Of a stretch of DNA of 64,000 nt, positions 35,951-45,542 are shown piece after piece. Under the pieces are notes generated by a model. That model was not told the DNA's origin and made no database searches. It saw only the letters and a list, made by a program, of their open reading frames with translations. The stretch is from Nitrospiraceae bacterium. GTDB taxonomy: Bacteria > Nitrospirota > Nitrospiria > Nitrospirales > Nitrospiraceae. The stretch lies in NCBI GenBank assembly GCA_035623075.1, contig DASPUC010000026.1:96643-160642 (forward strand), written 5' to 3'. The translations under genes were made by a program, and so were the position numbers. Each line of letters opens with the position of its first letter. Within the stretch, counting starts at the first letter, position 1.

Positions 35951-36730
35951 ATGTTGCTAGACGGGAAGAAGGGCTTGATCATCGGCGTCGCCAACAAACA
36001 CAGCATCGCCTGGGCCATCGCCCAATCAGCATCCAGCCAAGGCGCCAGGCTATTCTTCAACTACCAGAACGAGCGATTAAAGGAGAACGTCGAGGAGCTT
36101 GTGGCCACGATGCCAGGCTCAAAGGCCTTTGCCTGCGATGTCGGGGACGATGCGCAGATCGAGGCTTTGATGCAGCATGCTCACAAGGAGGTCGGCCAGC
36201 TCGACTTTGTGGTCCACTCCGTCGCCTTCGCTCCTCGGGAGGAACTCACCGGTCAGTTCGTCAACACCACACGCAAGGGTTTCGCCACGGCGCTCGACGT
36301 GAGCGCCTATTCGCTCGTGGCAGTCACCCGCGCGGCGATGCCGCTGATGACGGGGGGGGGGTCGGTCGTCACGTTGACGTACCTGGGAGCCGAGCGCGTC
36401 GTCCCCCATTACAACGTGATGGGCGTCGCGAAGGCCGCCCTCGAAGCGACCGTGCGCTACCTTGCACACGACCTTGGACCGAAGAACATCCGCGTGAACG
36501 CCATTTCAGCCGGGCCCATCAAAACTCTTGCTGCCCGCGGCGTCTCCGGCATCAGCAAGATGGTGGATCATCACAAAGAGTTCGCCCCGCTTCGTCATGC
36601 GACGGAGCAAGGGGAAGTCGGGGACACCGCGCTTTTCCTCATCAGCCCACTCGGGCGCGGGATCACCGGTGAAGTGATCTATGTGGACGGCGGATATCAC
36701 ATTCTGGGGTCACTGACGTCAGCGGAATAG
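35951..36730 (+). CDS. fabI: Enoyl-[acyl-carrier-protein] reductase FabI
   Basis: 259 residues, last step of fatty-acid chain elongation, NADH dependent. Motifs: KKGLIIGVANKHSIAWAIA nucleotide site, YLGAERVVPHYNVMGVAKAALEA with the catalytic Tyr and Lys spaced as in FabI (Y-x6-K), and AGPIKTLAARGVSG. The start has AGGAGA upstream and the end has GEVIYVDGGYHILG. A TGCTATCTTC -10 lies about 50 bases upstream. Codons 134-137 contain ten consecutive G's (36352-36361), yet the frame is intact. It converges on arfB eight bases away. Confidence 0.95.
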   Translation: MLLDGKKGLIIGVANKHSIAWAIAQSASSQGARLFFNYQNERLKENVEELVATMPGSKAFACDVGDDAQIEALMQHAHKEVGQLDFVVHSVAFAPREELTGQFVNTTRKGFATALDVSAYSLVAVTRAAMPLMTGGGSVVTLTYLGAERVVPHYNVMGVAKAALEATVRYLAHDLGPKNIRVNAISAGPIKTLAARGVSGISKMVDHHKEFAPLRHATEQGEVGDTALFLISPLGRGITGEVIYVDGGYHILGSLTSAE

Positions 36731-36738
36731 CGAAGCGC

Positions 36739-37149
36739 CTATTCAACCCTCCCTCTCAGAGCTTTCAATCGCCCTCTCTTCGCCTTGCTTTCCAGTCGCC
36801 TGTTCTGAGAACTCTTCGTTGGCTTCGTGACCTTCCTTTTTTTTCGTGGTACCGCGACGCTCTGAAGCAATGCCTGGAGTCGAGTGAGGGCGTCGGCTCG
36901 ATTTTGGTCCTGGCTCCGGTACGACTGGGCCTTGATTGTAATCACCCCGTCTTCCGAAATACGACGGTCCTTCAGTTTCAGCAGCTCTTCTTTGTAGAGC
37001 GAAGGCAAGGAAGACGCCCCGATATCGAAACGCAAGTGCACCGCGCTCGAAACCTTGTTGACGTGCTGCCCACCAGCCCCCTGTGATCGCACCGCATGGA
37101 TGTCGATCTCGGAGTCTGGGATGGTCACGTGTTGCGACACGTAGAGCAT
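36739..37149 (-). CDS. arfB: Alternative ribosome-rescue factor ArfB
   Basis: 136 residues. It hydrolyses peptidyl-tRNA on ribosomes stalled without a stop codon. The catalytic motif GAGGQHVNKVSSAVHLRFD carries GGQ in the short form seen in ArfB/YaeJ, not full release factors. The C-terminal tail is very basic (PRKKRKVTKPTKSSQNRRLESKAKRGRLKALRGR), as required to enter the empty mRNA channel. AGGA six bases before the ATG supports the start. It is convergent with fabI. Confidence 0.93.
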   Translation of the reverse strand: MLYVSQHVTIPDSEIDIHAVRSQGAGGQHVNKVSSAVHLRFDIGASSLPSLYKEELLKLKDRRISEDGVITIKAQSYRSQDQNRADALTRLQALLQSVAVPRKKRKVTKPTKSSQNRRLESKAKRGRLKALRGRVE

Positions 37150-37177
37150 AGACAGTCCTGAAATGAGCTGATCTCTC

Positions 37178-38113
37178 TTATAGGCAACTATTGCTGGCCT
37201 GGGCCAGAACTACCCGTCCATCGAATAGGTATTGATTACCCTCGTGGAGTACCTCGTGCTGGTCTATCCTCCCCGTTGATTTCGTCAGCACAAGCTTGGC
37301 CTTCGTGCCTTGTAGTTCGATCCGCCAAGTTCCGGTTTCATGGTAGGCGCCGTCGCTTTCTCCAACCATCGGGCGACCGAGTACCGACTGCAATCGAATG
37401 GTCTGAATAAACCGGCCGTCACTGCAGAGATGAACGGCCGTCAATCCAACACTTTGCACAATGCTGTCGTCCAACTGAGGGCTCAGCAACATCCCAGTGA
37501 GCCGTTCATACCATGCTCTCAAAGCAGAACTGTCCCGCTCGCTCATGAACCGGGTTGATGATGCCAATTCCTCTGCCAGTCGCCGATAGTGTTCCGTTTC
37601 GGTCTTGCCACCTACAAATTGATAAATGACGGCGTTATGGGTTGGCCCTAACACAGCGACGATCACACCGGCATCGTCTCCTCCCTCATAGTGTCCGACA
37701 AGTTGCTGCCCTTCCTCCTGAAGCGACCCGACTGGATGCAAGACGAAGCCGGCTTCGATGGCTTGTGGTTCACTCAGTTGGAGGCGAAGATGATCTCGAG
37801 TCACATCGGTAATCAGATGAACAGTCCCAAGGCCCGCAGTCACTGCCGAATCGAGAAACACGATGGAGCCAGCGGGAAGAGACGCGCGCCAGTCTTTTGG
37901 CACGACAAATGAAACCCCCACGAAGGGTGATCGAACAAGCGTGCCTCCGCCATACCGTTCTCCGATACGGAGGTCTCGAACGACTTGCGATTGGTCCCAA
38001 ACGGTCGGTGTAACGTCAGATTGCTCTGCAATCGTCTCTCCGAAGATGGTGACAAGAGAACCGAGTGCCAGCGCGAGCACGTGTCTCATGCCGCGTATTG
38101 GACCATGTTTCAC
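37178..38113 (-). CDS. Exported hypothetical protein, 311 residues
   Basis: Starts with GTG at 38113, or ATG 38089 eight codons on (MRHVLALALG); either gives a signal peptide (LALALGSLVTIFGETIAE). The mature part is beta-rich. It begins with a region resembling a beta-sandwich that includes VGVSFVVPKDWRASLPAGSIVFLDS, has a helical middle (HYRRLAEELASSTRFMSERD), then a second beta domain with CSDGRFIQTIRL and YHETGTWRIELQGTKAKLVL, reminiscent of lipocalin-like 'GTW' strands. The family is not recognised. It lies 28 bases upstream of arfB on the same strand, so a shared transcript is possible. Confidence 0.72.
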   Translation of the reverse strand: MKHGPIRGMRHVLALALGSLVTIFGETIAEQSDVTPTVWDQSQVVRDLRIGERYGGGTLVRSPFVGVSFVVPKDWRASLPAGSIVFLDSAVTAGLGTVHLITDVTRDHLRLQLSEPQAIEAGFVLHPVGSLQEEGQQLVGHYEGGDDAGVIVAVLGPTHNAVIYQFVGGKTETEHYRRLAEELASSTRFMSERDSSALRAWYERLTGMLLSPQLDDSIVQSVGLTAVHLCSDGRFIQTIRLQSVLGRPMVGESDGAYHETGTWRIELQGTKAKLVLTKSTGRIDQHEVLHEGNQYLFDGRVVLAQASNSCL

Positions 38114-38158
38114 GAAGAGGACTCAACCGAATAGCGGCAGGGCAGAGATAGCGGGAAG

Positions 38159-38383
38159 CTACGACAGTTCTGGAAGACGATCAATAATCCGCAGGTTCAC
38201 TTCGTTACCCACTTGCATCTGAACCATTTTGGTGGACAAGCTGGCCCGGACCCGCTGGGCGTCTTCGACCTTGAACTGGACTTGCCCGCCACAGCGTTCG
38301 ACCAAGTGATACAGCAGCAGTGTCGTTAAGTGTTTCAGATCTTCGTCACTGGTGTGCTCGCTCAGATTGAGAATTTTCGACAT
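38159..38383 (-). CDS. Small hypothetical protein, 74 residues
   Basis: GAGG about nine bases before the ATG at 38383. The protein is soluble, with two predicted helices (DEDLKHLTTLLLYHLVERCGG) and beta strands (VQFKVEDAQRVRASLSTKMVQMQVGNEVNLRIID). There is no signal and one Cys. Not recognised. It stands upstream of the 38113 gene, separated by 45 bases, and may be in the same transcript. Confidence 0.6.
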   Translation of the reverse strand: MSKILNLSEHTSDEDLKHLTTLLLYHLVERCGGQVQFKVEDAQRVRASLSTKMVQMQVGNEVNLRIIDRLPELS

Positions 38384-38568
38384 CAGACAGGCCTCACCGA
38401 CAAAACAGTTCAGGCCCCTTTATCGCCGAACGGCTCTCAGTTCTACAATGCCCCAAAGGGAGGGGGTCTCTCTGGGTCAATCTGCATATATACTTTACAA
38501 TTCAGCAACTTAGACATTTCTCGCAGAGGCCTGGGTTTGGAAAGGAGAGATCGCCCTACTCAGTTGGA

Positions 38569-39888
38569 TTAGGTTTGAAGGCTCTGAACGGCTTCGAGGA
38601 CGGTTTCGACCTCTTTCGCCGAATTGAGAAGGCCCGGTGCCAATCTCGCATACTGCATGGCATAGGGAGTCACACTTGCGACAATACTGCGTTCCCTCAG
38701 CCGCTCGACCACCTGACCCGCGGAGAGCCCAACCACTTCGAAACAGACGATCCCGGCAGACAGATCTTGCGTGAGGGGAGTATGCAACGTCACATGCGAC
38801 ATCTTCGACAGCCCCTGTTTCAATTGCTGGTTCAGTTCGTAAATCCGCTGTGTGATACGGGCCTTGCCGATGGCCTGATGAAACTTGAACGCTTCATCGA
38901 GCGCCCACCGATGCTCGAAGGAATGGAATCCTCCTGGGGTCATGTGCACAGACACGGGTATGTCGTTGAGGGGTGTGACTCTCATCCAGATGTCATACGC
39001 CCGCGAATTGAACGTCGGAATGACCGCATGGGCGACAGGCCACGCACGTTTGTGTCCCCAGATCAGACCGGTCCCGCGAGGGCCGAACATCCATTTGTGT
39101 GTTCCCGCGACCAAGAAATCGCACCCGACCTCGCTCACGCGAAAATTCTCCACGCCCAAAGCATGGACGCCGTCGACACAAAAGATCACCCGATCCTGCT
39201 CAGAGCGAGTTTCGTTGATCATCGCAATCGCTGTCGCCATTTCGTGGATCGGCAACTTGAGCCCTGTGCTCGAATGGACCCAGGTTACTGCGATGACGCG
39301 TGTGTAAGGACGCACCTGCTGTACCAAGGCATCAACCAGTTCGTTTCGAGACACGGTCTTTAAAGACTTGTACAACGGAATCTGTCGGATCGTCGCCCCA
39401 GTTCGTTCGGCCCGGAGGCGCAAGGATGTTTCCGTCGAATAGTGATCGTGCGTCGTGGTCAGAATTTCCTGACCTTTCCGGAGCCGGAGACCTCCATACA
39501 GAAGCCCCAAACCCATCGTCGTGCTGTCAGTCAACGCGATTTCAGCGGGATCGGCCCCGAGATAATCGGCGGCGGCTCGCAAGACCATCACTTCCTGTTT
39601 CTCTTCCTGTTCAAACCAGTACCCGATGGGATCGGCATCCAGCCCACGGCGGTGTCGTTCGATGGCTTCGCGCACCGATGTGGGATGCGACGAGAGGAAA
39701 AACCCCGCCATGTGGACGAGACCGGGCGACAGTGAAAACTGACTTCGTATGGATTCCCAGCTGTCGAGCTTTAACGATGCCGCCGTTGCGGCATGCGGCT
39801 TCAAAAGAGGAAGTTCGGCGGCAAGCACTGCAGCTCCTAACACCCGTCCGGTACGGGTTAAAAAATCCCTGCGGTCTATCGCATTCAT
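38569..39888 (-). CDS. Tat-exported class V aminotransferase-like PLP enzyme
   Basis: 439 residues. The N-terminus has a twin-arginine signal (DRRDFLTRTG, then a hydrophobic run ending AATAAS), so the folded enzyme with cofactor would go to the periplasm. The body is class V aminotransferase / isopenicillin-N epimerase-like: IALTDSTTMGLGLLYGGL, VTWVHSSTGLKLPIHEM, CVDGVHALGVENF with the PLP-binding Asp, and VAGTHKWMFGPRGTGL with the PLP Lys. All key residues are present. The substrate is unknown. Its start has AGGAGGTTTCTC before the ATG. Confidence 0.9.
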   Translation of the reverse strand: MNAIDRRDFLTRTGRVLGAAVLAAELPLLKPHAATAASLKLDSWESIRSQFSLSPGLVHMAGFFLSSHPTSVREAIERHRRGLDADPIGYWFEQEEKQEVMVLRAAADYLGADPAEIALTDSTTMGLGLLYGGLRLRKGQEILTTTHDHYSTETSLRLRAERTGATIRQIPLYKSLKTVSRNELVDALVQQVRPYTRVIAVTWVHSSTGLKLPIHEMATAIAMINETRSEQDRVIFCVDGVHALGVENFRVSEVGCDFLVAGTHKWMFGPRGTGLIWGHKRAWPVAHAVIPTFNSRAYDIWMRVTPLNDIPVSVHMTPGGFHSFEHRWALDEAFKFHQAIGKARITQRIYELNQQLKQGLSKMSHVTLHTPLTQDLSAGIVCFEVVGLSAGQVVERLRERSIVASVTPYAMQYARLAPGLLNSAKEVETVLEAVQSLQT

Positions 39889-40017
39889 GAGAAACCTCCT
39901 TGCCGAGAACGACGGGCCCGGCGAGATTCCTCCACTCTACTGCGGTTGTTCCTGAGCAACAAGCCGGGTTTATCGGCACGATGGGAACATGGGCAAAGGA
40001 GAAAAGCCGGAAGCCTC

Positions 40018-42906
40018 CTAGCTGGAGTAGGCATCCAACGGCGGGCAGGTGCAAATGAGGTTGCGATCCCCGTAGGCTTCGTCGATGCGGCCCACGCTGG
40101 GCCAAAACTTGTGGTCTCGGACCCACGGCGCAGGAAAGGCTGCCTGCTCACGGCTGTACGGTCGATTCCATTCATTCGCCGTTACAGCAGAAGCGGTGTG
40201 AGGAGCATTTTTAAGGACATTGTTCGTTCGAGGCTGGCGACCATCGATGATGTCTTGGATCTCGGCGCGAATCAGGATCATCGCATCGCAGAATCGATCC
40301 AGTTCTGCCTTCGATTCACTCTCCGTCGGCTCGATCATCAACGTCCCGCCCACCGGGAATGACACGGTCGGTGCATGGAAACCATAGTCCATCAGTCGCT
40401 TGGCCACGTCCATCGCTTCGACGCCGGCGTTCTCCTTGAATTGTCGAAGATCGAGGATAAATTCATGTGCGACATATCCCGACGCACCTGTGTAGAGGAT
40501 CGGATAGTATTTCTCGAGCCGCTTGGCCATGTAGTTGGCGTTGAGTATCGCGACCTGAGTCGCCATGGTCATTCCGTCCCGACCCATCAGCGCCATAAAC
40601 ACCCACGAGATCGTCAGAATGCTGGGACTACCATAGGGGGCCGCCGACACCGGCCCGATCGACTGTTCTCCCCCGAGGCCTGTGACCGGGTGACCCGGGA
40701 GAAATGACGACAGATGTCGAGCCACACCGATGGGGCCCATGCCGGGGCCGCCGCCGCCGTGGGGAATACAAAATGTCTTGTGCAGATTCAGGTGGCACAC
40801 GTCGGCACCGATGTCGCCCGGCCGGCAGAGTCCCACCTGGGCGTTCATATTGGCCCCGTCCATGTAGACTTGTCCGCCATGTGTATGCACGATCTGGCAG
40901 ATACGCCGGACATTCGCTTCAAATACTCCGTGGGTGGACGGGTAGGTCAGCATCAGAGCCGCGAGACGATCCCGATACTGAACGGCCTTTGCTTCCAGAT
41001 CTGCAACGTCGACATTGCCCTGCCGATCGCACGCGACCGGCACGACGGTCATTCCCACCATCGCCGCACTGGCTGGATTGGTGCCGTGCGCAGAAACGGG
41101 AATGAGACAGACGTCGCGATGAAACTCCCCCTGACTGTGATGATAGGCTTGGATCACCATCAGTCCGGCATACTCGCCCTGAGACCCGGCGTTTGGTTGC
41201 AACGAGACCGCGGCAAATCCTGTAATCTCCGCCAGCCAGGTTTCCAGCTGGTGAAACAACTCCTGATATCCCTTGCTTTGCTCCGGCGGTGCAAAGGGGT
41301 GGAGCCGCGAGAATTCCGGCCATGTCACCGGCAACATCTCGACCGTTGCGTTGAGCTTCATCGTGCAGGAGCCGAGTGGAATCATCGAATGGACCAGCGA
41401 GAGGTCCTTGGCTTGGAGACGATAGAGATACCTGAGCATTTCATGTTCGGCATGATAGCGATGGAACACTTCATGGGTGAGATAGGAACTTCTGCGTGCT
41501 AGGTTCGCCGAGAAATGTGTGTCGGCCGTCCGGCTGACCTCTTCAATACGAATGGGTAACCGTTCATGTCCGATGAACAGCTCCAGCAGCCGCCGGATTT
41601 CTTCTTCGCTACTCCATTCATCCAGTGAGACTCCGATCGAGTTGTCGTCGAACCGTCGTAGATTGAACCCTTGCTCGTCAGCTCTGATCAAAATCTGCTC
41701 GGACCGTTCTTTCGTCAGTCGGATGTGTAGCGTGTCGAAAATCTGTTCTGCTCCCGTGTCGAATCCCAGCTGACGAAGTGCAGAAGCAAGGGTGACTGCC
41801 AATCCATGTACCCGTTCTGCAATCCGTCGCAACCCCTCCGGTCCATGATAGACCGCGTACATGCTGGCCATGATGGCTAGGAGGACTTGCGCCGTACAGA
41901 TGTTGCTTGTTGCTTTCTCCCGCCGGATATGTTGTTCACGAGTCTGGAGGGCCAAGCGATAGGCAACCTTGCCAGTCGCATCTTTCGACACGCCGACAAT
42001 GCGCCCTGGCATCTGCCGACGATACTCCTCTTTGGTCGCCAAGAATGCGGCGTGAGGTCCGCCGAATCCCAATGGAACTCCGAATCGTTGACTCGAACCC
42101 ACCGCGATGTCGGCGCCAAACTCTCCCGGCGAGCGCAGCAGCGTCAGGGCAAGAAGATCTGTCGCCACTACGACTAACGCGCCGGCGGCATGGGCTTGTG
42201 CAACAAGGGCACTGTAGTCTCCGACATACCCATCGGTCGTCGGATATTGCAGCACAATACCCGCCAGTTGCGCGTCGGAGAAGTCAATGGCCTGCGTCGG
42301 CCCCACCTGGACCACGATGCCGAGCGGTTCTGCACGGGTCTGCACTACCGCAACGGTCTGGGGATGGCAATCCTGTGAGATAAAGAAGGTTTTGCGTTCA
42401 CGACCAGCCGCACGAGAAGCAGCGAGACACATCGCCATCGCTTCCGCTGCAGCGGTCGCTTCATCCAATAATGACGCATTGGCCAGAGGAAGTCCGGTCA
42501 GATCAGCCACCATGGTTTGAAAATTGACCAGAGCTTCCAATCGACCTTGAGCAATTTCCGCCTGATAGGGCGTGTACTGGGTATACCAGCCAGGATTTTC
42601 AAGGATGTTACGCTGGATCACGGCGGGGACAATGCAATCGTAATAGCCCATGCCGAGCAGCGATCGATGGACGCGATTCTCTCTGGCGATGGACCGGAGC
42701 TCCTGCAGCACGGCCTGCTCTCCTCGATGACGAGGTAAATTCAGCTCCCGTCGAAGCCGAATATCTGACGGGACGACGGCATCGCACAGGGCCTCCAACG
42801 ACGGCACGCCCGCACTGGCCAACATCTCGATGAGATCGGCCTCTGTTGGACCGAGGTGGCGTCGAACAAACATATCGGTGGGATCCCAAAAGTCCGGCGT
42901 GCTCAT
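40018..42906 (-). CDS. gcvP: Glycine dehydrogenase (decarboxylating), GcvP
   Basis: 962 residues, the full-length fused P protein of the glycine cleavage system; other bacteria split it into two genes. The N-terminal half has [20 protein letters not shown] and the PLP-family fold repeated. The catalytic Lys is in [26 protein letters not shown], preceded by a glycine-rich loop. It catalyses decarboxylation of glycine and hands the aminomethyl group to H protein. Partner gcvT is at 32196-33305 on the other strand, and gcvH is not in the window. Start ATG 42906 has no Shine-Dalgarno sequence but a TATAAT nine bases upstream. Confidence 0.97.
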   Translation of the reverse strand: MSTPDFWDPTDMFVRRHLGPTEADLIEMLASAGVPSLEALCDAVVPSDIRLRRELNLPRHRGEQAVLQELRSIARENRVHRSLLGMGYYDCIVPAVIQRNILENPGWYTQYTPYQAEIAQGRLEALVNFQTMVADLTGLPLANASLLDEATAAAEAMAMCLAASRAAGRERKTFFISQDCHPQTVAVVQTRAEPLGIVVQVGPTQAIDFSDAQLAGIVLQYPTTDGYVGDYSALVAQAHAAGALVVVATDLLALTLLRSPGEFGADIAVGSSQRFGVPLGFGGPHAAFLATKEEYRRQMPGRIVGVSKDATGKVAYRLALQTREQHIRREKATSNICTAQVLLAIMASMYAVYHGPEGLRRIAERVHGLAVTLASALRQLGFDTGAEQIFDTLHIRLTKERSEQILIRADEQGFNLRRFDDNSIGVSLDEWSSEEEIRRLLELFIGHERLPIRIEEVSRTADTHFSANLARRSSYLTHEVFHRYHAEHEMLRYLYRLQAKDLSLVHSMIPLGSCTMKLNATVEMLPVTWPEFSRLHPFAPPEQSKGYQELFHQLETWLAEITGFAAVSLQPNAGSQGEYAGLMVIQAYHHSQGEFHRDVCLIPVSAHGTNPASAAMVGMTVVPVACDRQGNVDVADLEAKAVQYRDRLAALMLTYPSTHGVFEANVRRICQIVHTHGGQVYMDGANMNAQVGLCRPGDIGADVCHLNLHKTFCIPHGGGGPGMGPIGVARHLSSFLPGHPVTGLGGEQSIGPVSAAPYGSPSILTISWVFMALMGRDGMTMATQVAILNANYMAKRLEKYYPILYTGASGYVAHEFILDLRQFKENAGVEAMDVAKRLMDYGFHAPTVSFPVGGTLMIEPTESESKAELDRFCDAMILIRAEIQDIIDGRQPRTNNVLKNAPHTASAVTANEWNRPYSREQAAFPAPWVRDHKFWPSVGRIDEAYGDRNLICTCPPLDAYSS

Positions 42907-42915
42907 TTATCTTGT

Positions 42916-42921
42916 ATTATA
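42916..42921 (-). promoter_or_regulatory. -10 element of gcvP, nine bases from the start codon
   Basis: On the minus strand TATAAT is perfect and followed by nine bases and the ATG. The -35 region (TTACCC at 17 bases) is weak. Transcription would begin within a few bases of the ATG. Confidence 0.55.
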
Positions 42922-43159
42922 GCTTGAAGGGGCAACGCGGGTAACACGATGTCAGCCACAGACTGACCGGTTCGTTATATGACATATCCGCAGGTTGTCG
43001 AAGAGTACCACGTTCGCCCTCCCTTCTCCAAGCACAAGATCGGTCATGACACCTTGCCTTCTCGACAGAAAGTCGAGTATGAGTTTGGAGTCGATGCGAC
43101 CTACCGAAGACGGCTCGCTCGATGTCGACTCCTGATTGCAAGGCAGATCGCTGTTGTCT

Positions 43160-44818
43160 GTGAAGATACACGACACCGTCATTGTGGGAGCAGGTCTTGC
43201 TGGGATGAGAGCCGCGCTCGCATCTCCTCCGGACCTTGACGTCGCCGTCATCTCCAAAGTCCATCCCGTCCGCAGCCACTCGGTGGCAGCCCAAGGCGGC
43301 ATCAATGCCGCTCTGGGTGAGAACGATTCCTGGGAAGCCCATGCCTTTGATACGACCAAGGGAGGCCTCTTCCTCGGCGATCAGGACGCCATTGAGGCCA
43401 TGTGTCGCGAAGCACCCGACGACATTCTCGAATTAGAACGGCTGGGAGTTATTTTCAGTCGAGACGATCAGGGCCGCATCGCGCAACGCCCATTCGGCGG
43501 AGCCGGATTTCCGCGGACCTGCTACGCCGCCGATCGAACCGGCCATGCAATCCTTCACGCCATGTACGAACAGCTCATGAAGCGCCGGATCCGCGTGTAC
43601 GAAGAATGGTATGTGACGTCGCTGATCGAGGAAGACGGAGTCTGTCGAGGGGTGATCGCCTGGGACCTCATCCACGGTGGTCTCCACGCCATCGGCGCGA
43701 AAACCGTGATTCTGGCCACGGGAGGCAGTGGCCGCGTATTTCTCACGAGCACGAACGCTGTCATTAATACCGGCGACGGCATGGCCCTCGCCTATCGGGC
43801 TGGTGCTCCCCTGGCCGATATGGAATTCGTCCAGTTCCATCCTACGACGCTGAAAGACACCGGTATTCTCATCACTGAAGGGGCGCGCGGCGAAGGCGGC
43901 TACTTGCTCAACACACTCGGCGAACGTTTTATGAAATCCTATGCCCCGCAGCAGATGGAGCTCGCGACACGTTCCACCGTCTCGCTGGCCATCGGACAAG
44001 AGATTCTCGAAGGCCGCGGCGTCGATGGCTGCGTGCTCTTGGACCTGCGTCACCTGGGACGTCCGCGCATTCTCGAGCGATTACCGCAGATTCGGGAGTT
44101 GGCCATCGAGTTTGCCGGTCTTGATCCAGTCGAAACGCCCATCCCTGTCCGACCCGGCGCTCATTATCAGATGGGCGGCGTCCGTACCAATCAGTGGAGT
44201 GAGACCGCGATTCCGGGTCTATACGCAGCCGGCGAATGTGCCTGCGTCAGTGTCCACGGAGCGAATCGCCTTGGCGGGAACTCACTTCTCGAAACAATCG
44301 TTTTCGGCAGGCGGGCAGGACGACGCGCCAGTGACTACGCCAGAACCCTCGTTCCACGCGCACTCTCAGACACAGCGCTGAAGAAGGAAGAGAGGCGACT
44401 ACAGCAACTCCTCTCGAACGAAGGACCTGTGCGAGCCTGGCAGCTTCGTGATGAACTGGGGAAAACGATGAGCCTCAACCTCGGCCTCGTCCGCACAGAA
44501 GAATCCATACGGTTCGCCATGGCCGCGGTCGAATCCCTCAAGGCCCGCGCGCATGCCGTGACCATCCAAGACAAGGGACGAGTGTTCAATACGGATCTCG
44601 TCCAGGCACTTGAACTGCAATCGTTGTTGGATATCGCGGAATCGATCGTCGCCGGGGCGCTCGCCAGAACTGAAAGCCGAGGCGCTCATTACCGCTCCGA
44701 CTTTCCGCAACGCGACGATGTCCACTGGCTTCGGCACACACTCACCCGTCGAGCATCCGGGGGCCCCATCCTCACATACGAGCCGGTTACGATTACCCGT
44801 TTCCAGCCGACAAAGTGA
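43160..44818 (+). CDS. Succinate dehydrogenase / fumarate reductase flavoprotein-like subunit
   Basis: 552 residues from GTG 43160 (TTG 43136 also possible); neither has a clear ribosome binding site. The FAD-binding N-terminus is [19 protein letters not shown]. The His that attaches FAD covalently in the family is in [15 protein letters not shown]. The active site includes FVQFHPTTL and the [10 protein letters not shown] loop. The C-terminal domain has [36 protein letters not shown] and ends with the helical cap. It could serve complex II or the reductive TCA cycle used by Nitrospira. No Fe-S or membrane subunit is adjacent, unusual for this family. Confidence 0.9.
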   Translation: MKIHDTVIVGAGLAGMRAALASPPDLDVAVISKVHPVRSHSVAAQGGINAALGENDSWEAHAFDTTKGGLFLGDQDAIEAMCREAPDDILELERLGVIFSRDDQGRIAQRPFGGAGFPRTCYAADRTGHAILHAMYEQLMKRRIRVYEEWYVTSLIEEDGVCRGVIAWDLIHGGLHAIGAKTVILATGGSGRVFLTSTNAVINTGDGMALAYRAGAPLADMEFVQFHPTTLKDTGILITEGARGEGGYLLNTLGERFMKSYAPQQMELATRSTVSLAIGQEILEGRGVDGCVLLDLRHLGRPRILERLPQIRELAIEFAGLDPVETPIPVRPGAHYQMGGVRTNQWSETAIPGLYAAGECACVSVHGANRLGGNSLLETIVFGRRAGRRASDYARTLVPRALSDTALKKEERRLQQLLSNEGPVRAWQLRDELGKTMSLNLGLVRTEESIRFAMAAVESLKARAHAVTIQDKGRVFNTDLVQALELQSLLDIAESIVAGALARTESRGAHYRSDFPQRDDVHWLRHTLTRRASGGPILTYEPVTITRFQPTK

Positions 44819-44849
44819 CAGCGCCACACAGAACGGACAGAGCGAGTTT

Positions 44850-44858
44850 TGTTATAAT
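44850..44858 (+). promoter_or_regulatory. Extended -10 promoter of the response regulator gene
   Basis: TGTTATAAT at 44850-44858 is a textbook extended -10. The ATG is 12 bases further, so the leader would be about six bases. Confidence 0.65.
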
Positions 44859-44870
44859 GGCATTGACGTC

Positions 44871-45542
44871 ATGCGTATCCTCGTAGTCGAAGACGAAACG
44901 AAAGTCGGCTCTTTCATCAAGCGCGCGCTTGAAGAAGAGAGCTACGCTGTTGATTTATGCGAAGATGGTGCGAAAGGCCTCGAGATGGCGCTGGGCACAA
45001 GCTACGACTTGGTCATCGTCGATCTCATGCTGCCTTCGCTGCCAGGCCTCGATGTCCTCAAAGGCATCCGCGGGGCCCGCATTCCGACTCCCGTTCTGAT
45101 CCTAACCGCTCAATCGCAAGTCGACCAGCGGGTCAAGGGGCTCGACGCAGGTGCAGACGACTACCTCACGAAACCCTTCGCCATCGATGAACTCCTCGCT
45201 CGGGTCCGGGCTCTTCTCCGGCGAGGAGCTACCGAGAGCCCTGGCATACTCCAGGTCGACGACCTCGTCCTCAATCCTGCGACCCGTGAGGTAGTCAGAG
45301 GCGGGCAGCGGATCGATTTGACCCTAAAAGAATATGCCTTGCTCGAATACCTGATGCGGCACGCCGGCCGCGTCCTTACCAGGCCCATGATCTCCGAACA
45401 TGTGTGGAACCAAGATTTCGATACGTTCACGAACGTTATCGATGTGTACGTGAATTACTTGCGCAATAAGATCGACCGAGGTCGCAGCAAAAAGCTCATT
45501 CACACCATTCGGGGAAGTGGCTACATGCTGAAGGCCGACTGA
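44871..45542 (+). CDS. OmpR/PhoB-family response regulator
   Basis: 223 residues from ATG 44871. The receiver domain has phospho-acceptor Asp51 (VIVDLMLPS), with acidic pair E7-D8 and Lys101 in LTKPF. The winged-helix DNA-binding domain spans about residues 125-220 and shows LTLKEYALLEYLMRHAGRVLTR, the transactivation loop, and IDVYVNYLRNKIDRG before IHTIRGSGYML. It forms a pair with the histidine kinase whose start overlaps its stop by one base (TGATG). HtrA follows the pair, suggesting envelope stress control. Confidence 0.94.
   Translation: MRILVVEDETKVGSFIKRALEEESYAVDLCEDGAKGLEMALGTSYDLVIVDLMLPSLPGLDVLKGIRGARIPTPVLILTAQSQVDQRVKGLDAGADDYLTKPFAIDELLARVRALLRRGATESPGILQVDDLVLNPATREVVRGGQRIDLTLKEYALLEYLMRHAGRVLTRPMISEHVWNQDFDTFTNVIDVYVNYLRNKIDRGRSKKLIHTIRGSGYMLKAD

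Noticed and set aside
42917..43342. Minus-strand open frames between gcvP and the flavoprotein gene
   Set aside because: No start signal or motif and they overlap the flavoprotein N-terminus; the 253-base gap holds no gene I can support.
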